Under the pieces are notes generated by a model. It worked only from the letters and a program-made list of their open reading frames with translations, was not told the origin of the DNA and did no database searches. The position numbers and the translations under genes were made by a program. Of a DNA stretch of 64,000 nucleotides, positions 16,678-24,651 are shown one piece after another. Each line of letters opens with the position of its first letter. Position 1 is the stretch's first letter. Source of the DNA: Bog-756 sp963696495 (GTDB taxonomy: Bacteria > Actinomycetota > Acidimicrobiia > Acidimicrobiales > RAAP-2); assembly GCA_963696495.1 (NCBI GenBank), contig CAVOKJ010000002.1:682001-746000 (forward strand), written 5' to 3'.

Positions 16678-18240
16678 ATGGGCCCGGCCGAGTCCCCAGA
16701 CGGACCGGTACCGGTCCGGTCCTCACGGCGGCCCCGGCGGACCCGACTGTCGGAGGGACTCGGGCTCCGCGCCCGGGTGACGGCGACCTTCGCCATCGGA
16801 GCCTTCGCCCTCTCCACGATCATGGCCGGGATCACCTACTTCACGGCCCGCCAGAGCTACGTCAACGAACGCCAGGGTGCCGACCAGCGCCAGGCATTCG
16901 CCAACGCGTCCCTCATCCAGGACGCGTTGCGGTCACCGGGCACCCAGGTGAACGAACTGATCGAGTCGGTCGACACCCTCCCGGGATCCCGGTCGGTCCT
17001 CCACGACGGCGGCCTTTGGTACGCGACCTCGATCTCGGTGGGCCAGAGCGCGCTGCCGGCGGAGCTGCGGACCCTGGTCCTCCACGGCACGCCCGCCTCC
17101 CAGGTGATCACCGTCGGGAACACACCCCAGCTGGCCATCGGGGTCCCCCTCCCCGCCGTCCATGCCACCTACTTCGAGGTCTTCTCGCTCGACGAGCTCG
17201 AGGGCACCCTGCGCACCCTGGCCTTCGCCCTGGCCGCCGCCGCGCTGTTCACCACACTGGCGGGCGCCGCGCTCGGGCGATGGGCGAGCGGGCGTGCCCT
17301 GCGGCCGCTGGCCGGCGTCACCGAGGCGGCGGTGGCCATCGCCGGAGGCGAGCTCGACACCCGGGTGGAGGCGGGTGACGACGTCGACCTCCAGGAGCTG
17401 GCCTCGTCGTTCAACCAGATGGCCGCCAACCTCCAGGACCGCATCGAGCGGGAAGCCCGCTTCACCTCCGACGTGAGTCACGAGCTGCGCTCGCCGCTGA
17501 CCACGCTGACCGCCACCGTCGGCATCCTCGAGGGTCATCGTGGGGAGCTGACGCCGCGGGCGCAGAGCGCGCTGGACCTGCTCGACGGTGATCTCCACCG
17601 GTTCACCCGGATGGTGGACGACCTGTTGGAGATCTCGCGGTTCGACGCCGGGTCGGCCGAGCTCTCCCTGGACGAGGTCGACCCCGGTGAGCTGGTCCGC
17701 CAGGCCGTGGGGGCCTCCGCCCCGGTGGGCGAGGACGGGCGCCGCTCGGCGGTGGCGTTCCCGGTGGTGGTGGGTCCCGGGGTCGAGGGGGTGCGGCTGC
17801 GGGTGGACAAGCGCCGATTCGAGCGGGTGATGGCCAACCTGGTGGAGAACGCGAGCCTCTATGCGGGAGGTGTCTCACGGGTGGTGGTCGAGCGCAACCC
17901 GCCCCTGGCCGAGGGCCCGGCGGACTCGAACGGCACCGATCCGGCCGAGAACGGGGTGGGGGTGAACGGCGCGCCCGGCAGCATCCGGGTCATCGTGGAG
18001 GATCGGGGTCCGGGGATACCCCGGCAGGAACGGGACCGCCTCTTCGAGCGCTTCTACCGGGGGAGCCGGTCCGGGCAGCGGGCGACGAGCGACGGGACCG
18101 GCCTCGGCCTCTCGCTGGTCGCCGAGCACGTGCATCTCCACGGGGGAACGGTCAGCATCGACGACGCACCCGAGGGTGGCTCGCGGTTCATCGTCGAGTT
18201 GCCACTCGCATCCGGAGGGTCTCCGTGGGAACCGGGATGA
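16678..18240 (+). CDS. Membrane sensor histidine kinase (HAMP-HisKA-HATPase, MtrB-like by context)
   Basis: Kinase partner of the upstream regulator; 520 residues. TM1 is about residues 34-56, an extracytoplasmic sensor spans ~57-177, TM2 is ~178-200, then HAMP to ~253. The HisKA box has the phosphoacceptor H268 (SDVSHELRSPLTTL). The HATPase domain has the N box (NLVENASLYA), G1 (DRGPGIP), F (LFERFYRG) and G2 (GTGLGLSLV). An unusual ~30-residue Gly/Asn/Pro-rich insertion sits between the N box and G1. The end overlaps the next ORF as ATGA, so the three genes form one unit. Confidence 0.93.
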   Translation: MGPAESPDGPVPVRSSRRPRRTRLSEGLGLRARVTATFAIGAFALSTIMAGITYFTARQSYVNERQGADQRQAFANASLIQDALRSPGTQVNELIESVDTLPGSRSVLHDGGLWYATSISVGQSALPAELRTLVLHGTPASQVITVGNTPQLAIGVPLPAVHATYFEVFSLDELEGTLRTLAFALAAAALFTTLAGAALGRWASGRALRPLAGVTEAAVAIAGGELDTRVEAGDDVDLQELASSFNQMAANLQDRIEREARFTSDVSHELRSPLTTLTATVGILEGHRGELTPRAQSALDLLDGDLHRFTRMVDDLLEISRFDAGSAELSLDEVDPGELVRQAVGASAPVGEDGRRSAVAFPVVVGPGVEGVRLRVDKRRFERVMANLVENASLYAGGVSRVVVERNPPLAEGPADSNGTDPAENGVGVNGAPGSIRVIVEDRGPGIPRQERDRLFERFYRGSRSGQRATSDGTGLGLSLVAEHVHLHGGTVSIDDAPEGGSRFIVELPLASGGSPWEPG

Positions 18241-18836
18241 GCCGCCGGGCGGGGCCGGTGCGCCTCGTGCTCCTCCTCGTCGCCGTGACGATGGCCTCGA
18301 CGGCGTGCGGCATCCCGACCGGCTCCTCCCCCACGCCGATCGCCAAGGCGGACGTGCCCTTCCACCTGCTCGATCCGGTCACCCCGGCGACGGTGCCCAC
18401 CTCCCTCCCCCCCGCCGTGGGCGTCCCCGAGACCATCTACCTGGTGGCTCCCGACCAGCACGTGGTCGCCGTCACCCGGTACCTCCGCATCCCGGCCAGC
18501 CTCACCCAGATCCTCGGAGCCCTCGTCGAAGGGCCCACCCAAGCCGAGTCGAGCGCCGGCCTCCAGAGCTTCCTGACGCCGAAGATCACGGTGTCCGCCT
18601 CCTTGGCCGGTGATGTCGCCACCGTCGACTTCAGTGACAACCCGTCCCCCTTGGTCGGCCCCGACCAGACCCTGGCCATCGCCCAGGTGGTGTTCACGGC
18701 CACCCAACAACCGGGGGTGAACGGCGTGGTCTTCGAGATCGACGGCCAGCCGACCGACGTCACCACCGCCAGCGGGGTCCAGGTCCCCGGCCCGGTCTCC
18801 CGGTCCACCTACGCCCCACAGGCCCCCCTGGCCTGA
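18237..18836 (+). CDS. GerMN-domain lipoprotein (reduced LpqB-like)
   Basis: Predicted exported lipoprotein of 199 residues. A signal peptide ends in the lipobox STAC with C24. The body matches the GerMN (sporulation and spore germination) fold: 'ETIYLVAPDQHVVAVTRYL', 'QILGALVEGPTQAESSAGL' and 'VATVDFSDN'. In MtrAB systems the third gene, lpqB, encodes GerMN followed by a long beta-propeller. Here only the GerMN half is present and the ORF ends cleanly, so this looks like a natural short form. The ATG at 18237 overlaps the kinase stop. The 48-bp gap to rsfS (convergent) has only a short GC hairpin. Confidence 0.82.
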   Translation: MSRRAGPVRLVLLLVAVTMASTACGIPTGSSPTPIAKADVPFHLLDPVTPATVPTSLPPAVGVPETIYLVAPDQHVVAVTRYLRIPASLTQILGALVEGPTQAESSAGLQSFLTPKITVSASLAGDVATVDFSDNPSPLVGPDQTLAIAQVVFTATQQPGVNGVVFEIDGQPTDVTTASGVQVPGPVSRSTYAPQAPLA

Positions 18837-18884
18837 GCGGCCGGCCGCGGCACCGCCCCACCCGGCTCGTCCGGGCCGGATGGC

Positions 18885-19286
18885 TCAGACCTGCTGCTCG
18901 GCCCGCCACCCGATCCGTGGCGCGTCGGCCCACAGGTGCTCGAGGTCGTAGAAGTCGCGAGCCTCGTCGAGGAAGACGTGCACCAGAAAATCGCCGTAGT
19001 CCATCAGTACCCACCGGGCGTCGTCGAGTCCCTCGACACGGACCGGGTGGCGCTGTGCCGACTCCTTCACCGCGCGCTCCACCTCGTCGACGATGGTCTT
19101 CACCTGGCGGGTGTTGTGCCCGCTGGTGACCACGAACGCATCGGTCACCCCGAGCAGTTCACCCACGGCCAGGATCACGGTGTCGTCCCCGGATTTGGCA
19201 TCGGCGGCCCGGGCGGCCACCTTGCTCTCCTCGGGCACGATCGGCCCGCGACGGTCGACGACGGGTACGGCACTCATTGCGCTCAA
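18885..19286 (-). CDS. rsfS: Ribosome silencing factor RsfS (Iojap family)
   Basis: Binds L14 on the 50S subunit and blocks subunit joining in slow growth; 133 residues. Family features are 'ARAADAKSGDDTVILAVGEL', 'DAFVVTSGHNTRQVKTIVDE', 'WVLMDYGDFLVHVF' and 'RDFYDLEHLWADAP'. The TTG at 19286 overlaps the preceding stop (TTGA) and has AAGGAG 7 nt upstream, so I prefer it to the ATG at 19277. The order nadD - small membrane gene - rsfS is typical of actinobacteria. Confidence 0.93.
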   Translation of the reverse strand: MSAMSAVPVVDRRGPIVPEESKVAARAADAKSGDDTVILAVGELLGVTDAFVVTSGHNTRQVKTIVDEVERAVKESAQRHPVRVEGLDDARWVLMDYGDFLVHVFLDEARDFYDLEHLWADAPRIGWRAEQQV

Positions 19287-19783
19287 CGGTGTTCTCCTTC
19301 TGGCGCCGCAGCGCCCGGGTACTCGATGGACTGGTACTGGGACACAGCGGGGACGACGGCGAAGGGAGCGGGGGTGGTGCCGAGTGACACGCCGGGTGTC
19401 ACGACCCGGGGACCTGGCCGGCGATCACGGGCGATACCCACGATCAGCACCGTGAGGACCAGGCAGACCGCCAGCACCAGGCCGCACGCCACCATCACCC
19501 GCCGGCGCTGCCGTCTGGCGGCTCGCAAAGCCCTCTTGGTCTCGGCCCTCGAGTCGGGCTCCGGCCGGTCTGCAGCGGCGGGGGGCTCCTCCGAGCCGGC
19601 GGGATCCGGTCCGGGCTCGGCTCCCGGGGCCCCGTCGCCTCCCGGAGCGTGGACCGCATCGTCCACATCGGCCGCCGGGGGCGCCGGATCGACCGCCGGC
19701 GCCGGGTCGAGCTGGGGCTTCGGGTACGGACGGGGCGGCGATGTGGTCGTGCCAGTCCCAGTCGGCGTCGTCCGCACACTCAT
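19283..19783 (-). CDS. Small single-pass membrane protein between nadD and rsfS, function unknown
   Basis: Not recognised. It has 166 residues. Residues 1-80 are Pro/Asp/Ala-rich and probably disordered; ~82-95 are strongly basic (ETKRALRAARRQRRR); 96-118 form one hydrophobic helix; ~48 residues follow outside. In several actinobacteria a LytR-CpsA-Psr protein occupies this position, but no LCP domain is present here. The ATG at 19783 overlaps the nadD stop (ATGA). GAGGAG abuts that ATG, so the GTG at 19777, six bases on, may be the real start. Translational coupling with nadD and rsfS is likely. Confidence 0.72.
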   Translation of the reverse strand: MSVRTTPTGTGTTTSPPRPYPKPQLDPAPAVDPAPPAADVDDAVHAPGGDGAPGAEPGPDPAGSEEPPAAADRPEPDSRAETKRALRAARRQRRRVMVACGLVLAVCLVLTVLIVGIARDRRPGPRVVTPGVSLGTTPAPFAVVPAVSQYQSIEYPGAAAPEGEHR

Positions 19784-20379
19784 CTCCTCGTAGCGTACAG
19801 ACCCAGTCGCTGGATGCAACGCATGACCGGCTCGGGGACCATGCCGTCGACCGGTTCCCCGGCCTCCAGCCGGTCCCGCAGCTCGGTGCTCGAGATGTCG
19901 AGCGGGGCCACCGGCACGTCGATCCAGCGCCATCCCGGGGGCACCGCCACCGGACCGGCACCCGGCCTGCTCACCACCGCCAGTGTGGCCTCGTGGCGCA
20001 GGGAGCCCTCGTCCCTCCAGCTGGTGAGGCCGGCGACCACGTCGGAACCGACCACGATCACCAGTTCCGCCTCCGGATCGGCACGGTGGAGCTGGCGGAC
20101 GGTGTCGATCGTGTACGAGGGACCTCCCCGGTCGATCTCGATCCGGCTGGCCTCGAGACCGTCTCGGTCGGCCAGTGCCGCCGCCACCATGGCGTACCGG
20201 TCCTCCGCCGGGGTGACAGGTCGCCGGCCCTCCTTCTGCCAGGGCTGGTTGGCCACCACCAGGAGCATCCGATCGAGACCGAGCGCCGTCTTCACGGCCT
20301 CGGCCGCCTCCAGGTGGGCGGTGTGCACCGGATCGAACGTCCCGCCGAACAGGCCGATCCGGGTGGCCCCCCCGGGCAC
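19780..20379 (-). CDS. nadD: Nicotinate-nucleotide adenylyltransferase
   Basis: Adenylylates NaMN to deamido-NAD in NAD synthesis; 199 residues. The nucleotidyltransferase signature is 'IGLFGGTFDPVHTAHLEAA' (HxxH-type). 'VGSDVVAGLTSWRD' and the ISSTELRDRL motif (ISSTxxR) complete the active site. The GTG at 20379 is immediately next to the stop of the upstream oxidoreductase gene. Confidence 0.95.
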   Translation of the reverse strand: MPGGATRIGLFGGTFDPVHTAHLEAAEAVKTALGLDRMLLVVANQPWQKEGRRPVTPAEDRYAMVAAALADRDGLEASRIEIDRGGPSYTIDTVRQLHRADPEAELVIVVGSDVVAGLTSWRDEGSLRHEATLAVVSRPGAGPVAVPPGWRWIDVPVAPLDISSTELRDRLEAGEPVDGMVPEPVMRCIQRLGLYATRR

Positions 20380-21309
20380 CTAGGTCCCCGACAGGGCGGC
20401 GACGACCGGTGCGAACGCCTCCAGCTCCGCCTCGTGGACGACGATGTAGTTGAATCCGAAGGTCTCGCGGCGCTGGCGGAGGGTGTCGATGATCTGGTCG
20501 GTCGTCCCGATGAGGGCAATCGGGGAGCCCTCGACCTGCTCGGGCGTCACCGACATGGCACCGGCCAGCTGATCCAGCACCTCGTCGCGGTTGGGGACGA
20601 TCTGGACGAGGAAGGTGAGGCACTGGAGCTCGAGATCCGCGAATCGTGCACCTGCCGCCTGTCGGATCCAGTCCAGACGCTGGTGGTAGTACTCCGCCGT
20701 GGTGGTCGCCAGCACCTCGGGACCGATGTACCCGGCGGCCAGGCTGGGGTTCACCCCGACGATGTCCGCCTCACGGGCGGCGATCCCGAGGACCCGCTGG
20801 CCGCCACCGCCGATGATGATCGGGGGATGGGGCCGCTGGGTCGGCTCGGGATAACCCGTGGCCCCGGTGATCCGGTAGTACTCGCCCTCGAAGGTCGCCT
20901 CCCCGGTCGACCACAGGGCCCGCATGACGGCCAGGCTCTCCGCCATGCGACTGATGCGCCTGCCGGCGGCGTCTGCCACGATCCCCGACTGGTCGTAGTC
21001 GCTGGTCATCCACCCCGCCCCCAGGCCGAACTCGAACCGCCCCCCCGAGAACAGATCGAGCGTGGCCACCTCCTTGGCCAGGACCAACGGATGCCGGTAG
21101 TCGTTGCCGAACACCAGTGAACCGACCCGCAGGGTGGAGGTGGCCTCGGCGGCCACGGTCAACGCCACGAGCGGGCCGAACTGCTCCTCGAAGTGGTCGG
21201 GGATGAAGAGGGTCGAGTAGCCGAGGCTCTCGATCCTGCGGGCGGCGTCACGCCACGCGTCGCCCGACGCCGCCGATGAGAGCTGGACACCGAACCGAAA
21301 TCGCTGCAT
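20380..21309 (-). CDS. LLM-class F420-dependent oxidoreductase
   Basis: Luciferase-like TIM-barrel protein of 309 residues; family members use coenzyme F420 (or FMN). Features are 'STLFIPDHFEEQFGPLVAL', 'TSTLRVGSLVFGNDYRHP', 'LAKEVATLDLFSGGRFEFGL' with 'GAGWMTSDY', and 'PIIIGGGGQRVLGIAAREAD'. This resembles the subgroup annotated as 'TIGR03621 family' in actinobacteria; substrate unknown. It is the first gene of the nadD-rsfS unit and is divergent from the DAHP synthase. A TAGGCT box is 6 nt before the ATG. Confidence 0.88.
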   Translation of the reverse strand: MQRFRFGVQLSSAASGDAWRDAARRIESLGYSTLFIPDHFEEQFGPLVALTVAAEATSTLRVGSLVFGNDYRHPLVLAKEVATLDLFSGGRFEFGLGAGWMTSDYDQSGIVADAAGRRISRMAESLAVMRALWSTGEATFEGEYYRITGATGYPEPTQRPHPPIIIGGGGQRVLGIAAREADIVGVNPSLAAGYIGPEVLATTTAEYYHQRLDWIRQAAGARFADLELQCLTFLVQIVPNRDEVLDQLAGAMSVTPEQVEGSPIALIGTTDQIIDTLRQRRETFGFNYIVVHEAELEAFAPVVAALSGT

Positions 21310-21315
21310 GTCCCG

Positions 21316-21321
21316 AGCCTA
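21316..21321 (-). promoter_or_regulatory. Candidate leaderless -10 box for the F420 oxidoreductase
   Basis: TAGGCT on the minus strand with a 6-nt spacer to the ATG at 21309. The whole divergent gap is 37 bp, too short for leaders on both sides. Confidence 0.55.
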
Positions 21322-21334
21322 GGTCCGGAGGCTT

Positions 21335-21340
21335 TACGCT
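21335..21340 (+). promoter_or_regulatory. Candidate leaderless -10 box for the class II DAHP synthase
   Basis: TACGCT with a 6-nt spacer to the GTG at 21347. It supports that GTG as the true N-terminus and hence the frameshift reading of the gene. Confidence 0.55.
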
Positions 21341-21346
21341 GTTGGC

Positions 21347-22710
21347 GTGGCACAACGTCCGACATCGACATCGACATCGTGGACCCCGGACTCCTGGCGG
21401 GCGAAGCCGGCCGCCCAGCAGCCGGTGTGGCCGGACGAAGCCGAGCTCAAGCGGGTGCATGCCCAGTTGACCGGGCTCCCCCCCTCGTCTTCGCCGGCGA
21501 GGCCCGGCACCTCACCCGTGCCCTCGGCCATGCGTCCGAGGGTCGGGCCTTCGTCCTGCAGGCCGGCGACTGCGCCGAGTCGTTCACCGACTTCAGCGCC
21601 GATGCCATCCGCGACAAGCTCAAGGTCATCCTGCAGATGGCCATCGTGCTCACCTACGGCTCCGGGGTACCGGTGGTCAAAGTGGGCCGCATCGCCGGAC
21701 AGTTCGCCAAACCACGCTCGTCGGCCACCGAGCAGGTCGGCGACCAGGTGCTCGACTCCTTCCGGGGGCACATGGTCAACGACGACCTGCCCGAGCCCGA
21801 GGCACGGGTTCCCGATCCCAACCGCCTGGTCGCCGCCTACCAGCAGTCCGTGTCGACCCTCAACCTCCTGCGGGCCTTCACCAAGGGGGGATTCGCCGAT
21901 CTCAGCCAGGTGCACGCCTGGAACCAGCAGTTCGTGGCGTCCTCGGCCGAGGGGCAGCGGTTCGAGGACATCGCCGAGGGCATCGACAGGGCCCTCCGGT
22001 TCATGGCGGCGTGCGGCATCAACCTCACCTCCGAGGACTCGCTGCACGAAGTCGACTTCTGGACGAGCCACGAGGCGCTGATCCTCGACTACGAAGAAGC
22101 GCTGACCCGGCGGGACTCGTTGACCGACGAGTGGTACGACTGCTCGGCCCACATGCTCTGGGTGGGCGAGCGGACCCGCCAGTTGGACGGCGCGCACTGC
22201 GAGTTCCTGGCCGGGATCAACAATCCGGTCGGCTCGAAGATCGGACCGGCGGCGGGCGCCGACGACGTCATCGGACTGTGCGAGCGGCTGAATCCTCAGC
22301 GGATCCCCGGGCGCCTCACCCTGATCACCCGGATGGGCGTCGACGCCATCGACCGCCGGCTGCCGCCCCTGCTGCGCGCCGTCCGGGACGAAGGACACCC
22401 GGTGGTGTGGGTGTGCGATCCCATGCACGGCAACACGTTCACGGCGGAGGGGGGCCAAAAGACCAGGCGGTTCGACGACATCATCGGCGAGCTGAAGGGG
22501 TTCTTCCGGGCCCACCGGTCCGAGGGGACCTGGCCGGGCGGGGTGCATGTGGAGCTGACCGGTGACGACGTGACGGAGTGCCTGGGTGGTGTCGAGGACA
22601 TCGTGGAGGGCCAACTGCACCAGCGCTACACGACGGCCTGCGACCCGCGGCTCAATGCCCGCCAGGCCCTCGATCTGGCGTTCGGCGTGGCCGAACTGCT
22701 GCGAGCCTGA
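21347..22710 (+). CDS. Class II 3-deoxy-7-phosphoheptulonate (DAHP) synthase, apparent one-base frameshift
   Basis: First enzyme of the shikimate pathway (PEP plus erythrose 4-phosphate). The family N-terminus (DSWRAKPAAQQPVWPDEAEL ... 'AQLTGLPP') is in the frame of the GTG at 21347. The rest (PLVFAGEARHL, 'AFVLQAGDCAES', 'FKAKPRSS'-like 'QFAKPRSSATEQVGDQ', 'LITRMGVDAI', 'VVWVCDPMHGNTF', 'GGVHVELTGDDVTECLGG') is in another frame. The switch is at a run of seven C at 21478-21484. One more C would give CTC CCC CCC CTC and one 454-residue protein, the family length. Metal ligands (Cys of GDCAES, His of MHGNT, the Glu and Asp further on) are all present. This is either an assembly error or a true mutation; the latter would remove an essential pathway step unless a paralogue exists. 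Confidence 0.9.
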
Positions 22711-22738
22711 CGGATCCGTCGGGAGAACCTCGGCCATC

Positions 22739-22800
22739 TTGTTTCGCGTTTAGCGTACGGAGAGTATGTCCATACCGAAGGTACGCTATTTTGAAAACAA
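22739..22800. repeat. 62-bp AT-rich interrupted palindrome, possible terminator
   Basis: Nested inverted repeats: outer TTGTTT/AAACAA (22739-22744 with 22795-22800), middle TAGCGTAC/GTACGCTA (22751-22758 with 22781-22788), inner GTATG/CATAC (22764-22768 with 22771-22775). The right arm is followed by TTTTG, so it could terminate the DAHP synthase mRNA on the plus strand. The low GC is striking in this genome. Confidence 0.75.
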
Positions 22801-22820
22801 ACCCGCCGACGCTCGCACGG

Positions 22821-22850
22821 ACTGGCACGGACTGGCACGGACTGGCACGG
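22821..22850 (+). repeat. Three tandem copies of a 10-bp unit (ACTGGCACGG)
   Basis: Exact tandem copies at 22821, 22831 and 22841, preceded by a partial copy (GCACGG). They lie in the 327-bp gap between the DAHP synthase and the repeat protein. No ORF, no spacers, unknown role. Confidence 0.85.
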
Positions 22851-23037
22851 ATCGACGGCGCCACATCGGGCCCTGCTGCGCTCCCCGGTTCGACCATCAC
22901 CCCGGTTATTGACCGGGTGCCCTCCAGCAACGAGACTGGGGCCGCCGGGTTCGTGACGACGATCGAGAAGGGTGGCGGCCCTCCGGTGTGTCCATCCCGA
23001 CATGCACACCCCCGACCGGATGGAGATACTCCCCCAT

Positions 23038-24651
23038 ATGCCGATTCCGCCCCACGACGTTGCCGCCCGCGCCGCCGCGCCCACCGACCGGAGGCGCCGG
23101 TGGTCCCGGGGCTGGGTAGCTGGGGCCCTGGCCACCGCGCTGATCGTGGCCGGCCTCACCAGTGCGGTCGTGCTGGCGACGACCAGCGGTAGGGCGACGG
23201 CGGCGACTCCCAAGGCCACCACCGGCGTCTCGGCCTACTGGCTGGTGGCCTCGGACGGCGGGGTGTTCACCTTCGGCGGGGCCGGCTTCTACGGCTCGGC
23301 CGGTGCCATCCACCTGAACAAGCCGGTCGTGGGCATGGCCGGCACCGCGGACAGCCAGGGTTACTGGCTGGTGGCCTCGGACGGCGGCATCTTCACCTAC
23401 GGCGACGCCCACTTCTACGGGTCCACCGGGGCGATCGCCCTGAACCGGCCGGTCGTCGGCATGACGTCGACCGCGGACGGTGGCGGGTACTGGCTCGTGG
23501 CCTCGGACGGCGGTGTCTTCTCGTTTGGCGACGCCCACTTCTACGGGTCCATGGGCGGGAAGCCGCTCAACCAGCCGATCGTCGGCATCGCGTCCACGCC
23601 GGACGGACGGGGGTACTGGCTGGTGGCCGCCGACGGCGGCATCTTCTCCTTCGGCGACGCCCACTTCTACGGGTCGACCGGCAGCATCCACCTCAACAAG
23701 CCCATCGTCGGCATGACCGCCAGCCCCAACGGGGGCTACTGGCTCACCGCGTCCGACGGTGGCGTGTTCGCCTTCGGCGCCCCGTTCTACGGATCACTCG
23801 GTGGCATCCCCCAGAGCCGGCCGATCGTGGCCATCACCTCCACGGCCGACGGCGGCGGCTACTGGTTCACCAACAACAACGGGGCGGTCACCGCCGAGGG
23901 TGATGCGAGCTACTGGGGCTCGGCGCCGCAGGTCATCAACAAACCGGTGGTGGGCATGGCCGAGGCCGACGCCTCCGGGCAGTTCACCGGTTCCGCCTAC
24001 CCGTCGGGCAGCTACGGCTACGACATCTCGAACTACCAGGCCGGCAGCCTTCCACCCAATCCCCACACCATCGGGATCGTGCAGGTGGCCGGAGCGTCGT
24101 TCGGACTCAACCCCGACCTCAAGTCCGAGGCGCAGTGGGCCGCCGGTGGGCTCAACCTGTACATCTTCCTGACCTACGGAGACGACGCCTCCAGCCCCGA
24201 CGGGAACTGCGCCACCACCGGCGACGTCCTCGCCTGCAACTACGGTTACGAGGCCGCACTCAGCGCCTTCACCGACGCCCAGAGCCTCGGGGTCAACACC
24301 TCGGTGGCCTGGTGGCTCGATGTGGAGCCCTTCAACTGGTCCGCCAACCTCCCCAGCAACGCCGCGCTGGTGCAGGGGGCGATCGACGGCCTCCACGCCG
24401 AGGGGCTGAACAGCGTCGGCATCTACGCCAGCCCCGGCAATTGGAGCGAGATCGTCGGCAACTATGCACCGTCCGCCCCGTATTGGGCCGCCGACTGGGG
24501 CATCAACCCGGCCACCACCTGCCAGAACGTGAAGTCGCTCTACGCCGGCCTGCCCAAGGGCCCGGTGCAGATCGTGCAGTACAGCTCGCCGAGCGCGGTG
24601 ACACCGTACGGCGGGATGAACACCACCTACGACAACGATTACGCCTGCTGA
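23038..24651 (+). CDS. Secreted or membrane-anchored protein: six 'YWLVASDGG' repeats plus a GH25-like C-terminal domain
   Basis: A 537-residue exported protein. A basic N-terminus and hydrophobic segment (~26-47) form a signal peptide or anchor. Residues ~67-315 are six modules of ~42 residues with consensus YWLVASDGGVFTFGDA, then FYGSTG, LN.PVVGM and TADG.G; the sixth is degenerate. Residues ~324-537 resemble a GH25 (lysozyme-type) barrel: 'YGYDISNYQ' at the first strand, 'WWLDVEPFNW' with acidic D428 and E430 where GH25 has its catalytic DxE, 'VGIYASPGNW' and 'YWAADWGI'. The natural reading is a cell-surface binding array joined to a possible muramidase; function is inference. GGAGA 10 nt before the ATG at 23038 fixes the start. 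It overlaps the convergent phosphatase gene by 13 bp. Confidence 0.8.
   Translation: MPIPPHDVAARAAAPTDRRRRWSRGWVAGALATALIVAGLTSAVVLATTSGRATAATPKATTGVSAYWLVASDGGVFTFGGAGFYGSAGAIHLNKPVVGMAGTADSQGYWLVASDGGIFTYGDAHFYGSTGAIALNRPVVGMTSTADGGGYWLVASDGGVFSFGDAHFYGSMGGKPLNQPIVGIASTPDGRGYWLVAADGGIFSFGDAHFYGSTGSIHLNKPIVGMTASPNGGYWLTASDGGVFAFGAPFYGSLGGIPQSRPIVAITSTADGGGYWFTNNNGAVTAEGDASYWGSAPQVINKPVVGMAEADASGQFTGSAYPSGSYGYDISNYQAGSLPPNPHTIGIVQVAGASFGLNPDLKSEAQWAAGGLNLYIFLTYGDDASSPDGNCATTGDVLACNYGYEAALSAFTDAQSLGVNTSVAWWLDVEPFNWSANLPSNAALVQGAIDGLHAEGLNSVGIYASPGNWSEIVGNYAPSAPYWAADWGINPATTCQNVKSLYAGLPKGPVQIVQYSSPSAVTPYGGMNTTYDNDYAC

Noticed and set aside
18837..18884. Terminator between the GerMN lipoprotein and rsfS
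   Set aside because: Only short GC stems (5 bp) without a T-run; too weak to call.
21379..21480. ATG at 21379 as the true DAHP synthase start
   Set aside because: The peptide from this ATG to the C7 run does not resemble the family, whereas the other frame does and has a promoter at the right spacing.
21478..21484. Programmed ribosomal frameshift in the DAHP synthase
   Set aside because: A C7 run is not a classical slippery heptamer, no downstream stimulatory structure is apparent, and the enzyme family is not known to use recoding; indel or assembly error is simpler.
22821..22850. CRISPR-like or tRNA remnant
   Set aside because: Only a 10-bp unit in tandem; no spacer, no cloverleaf.
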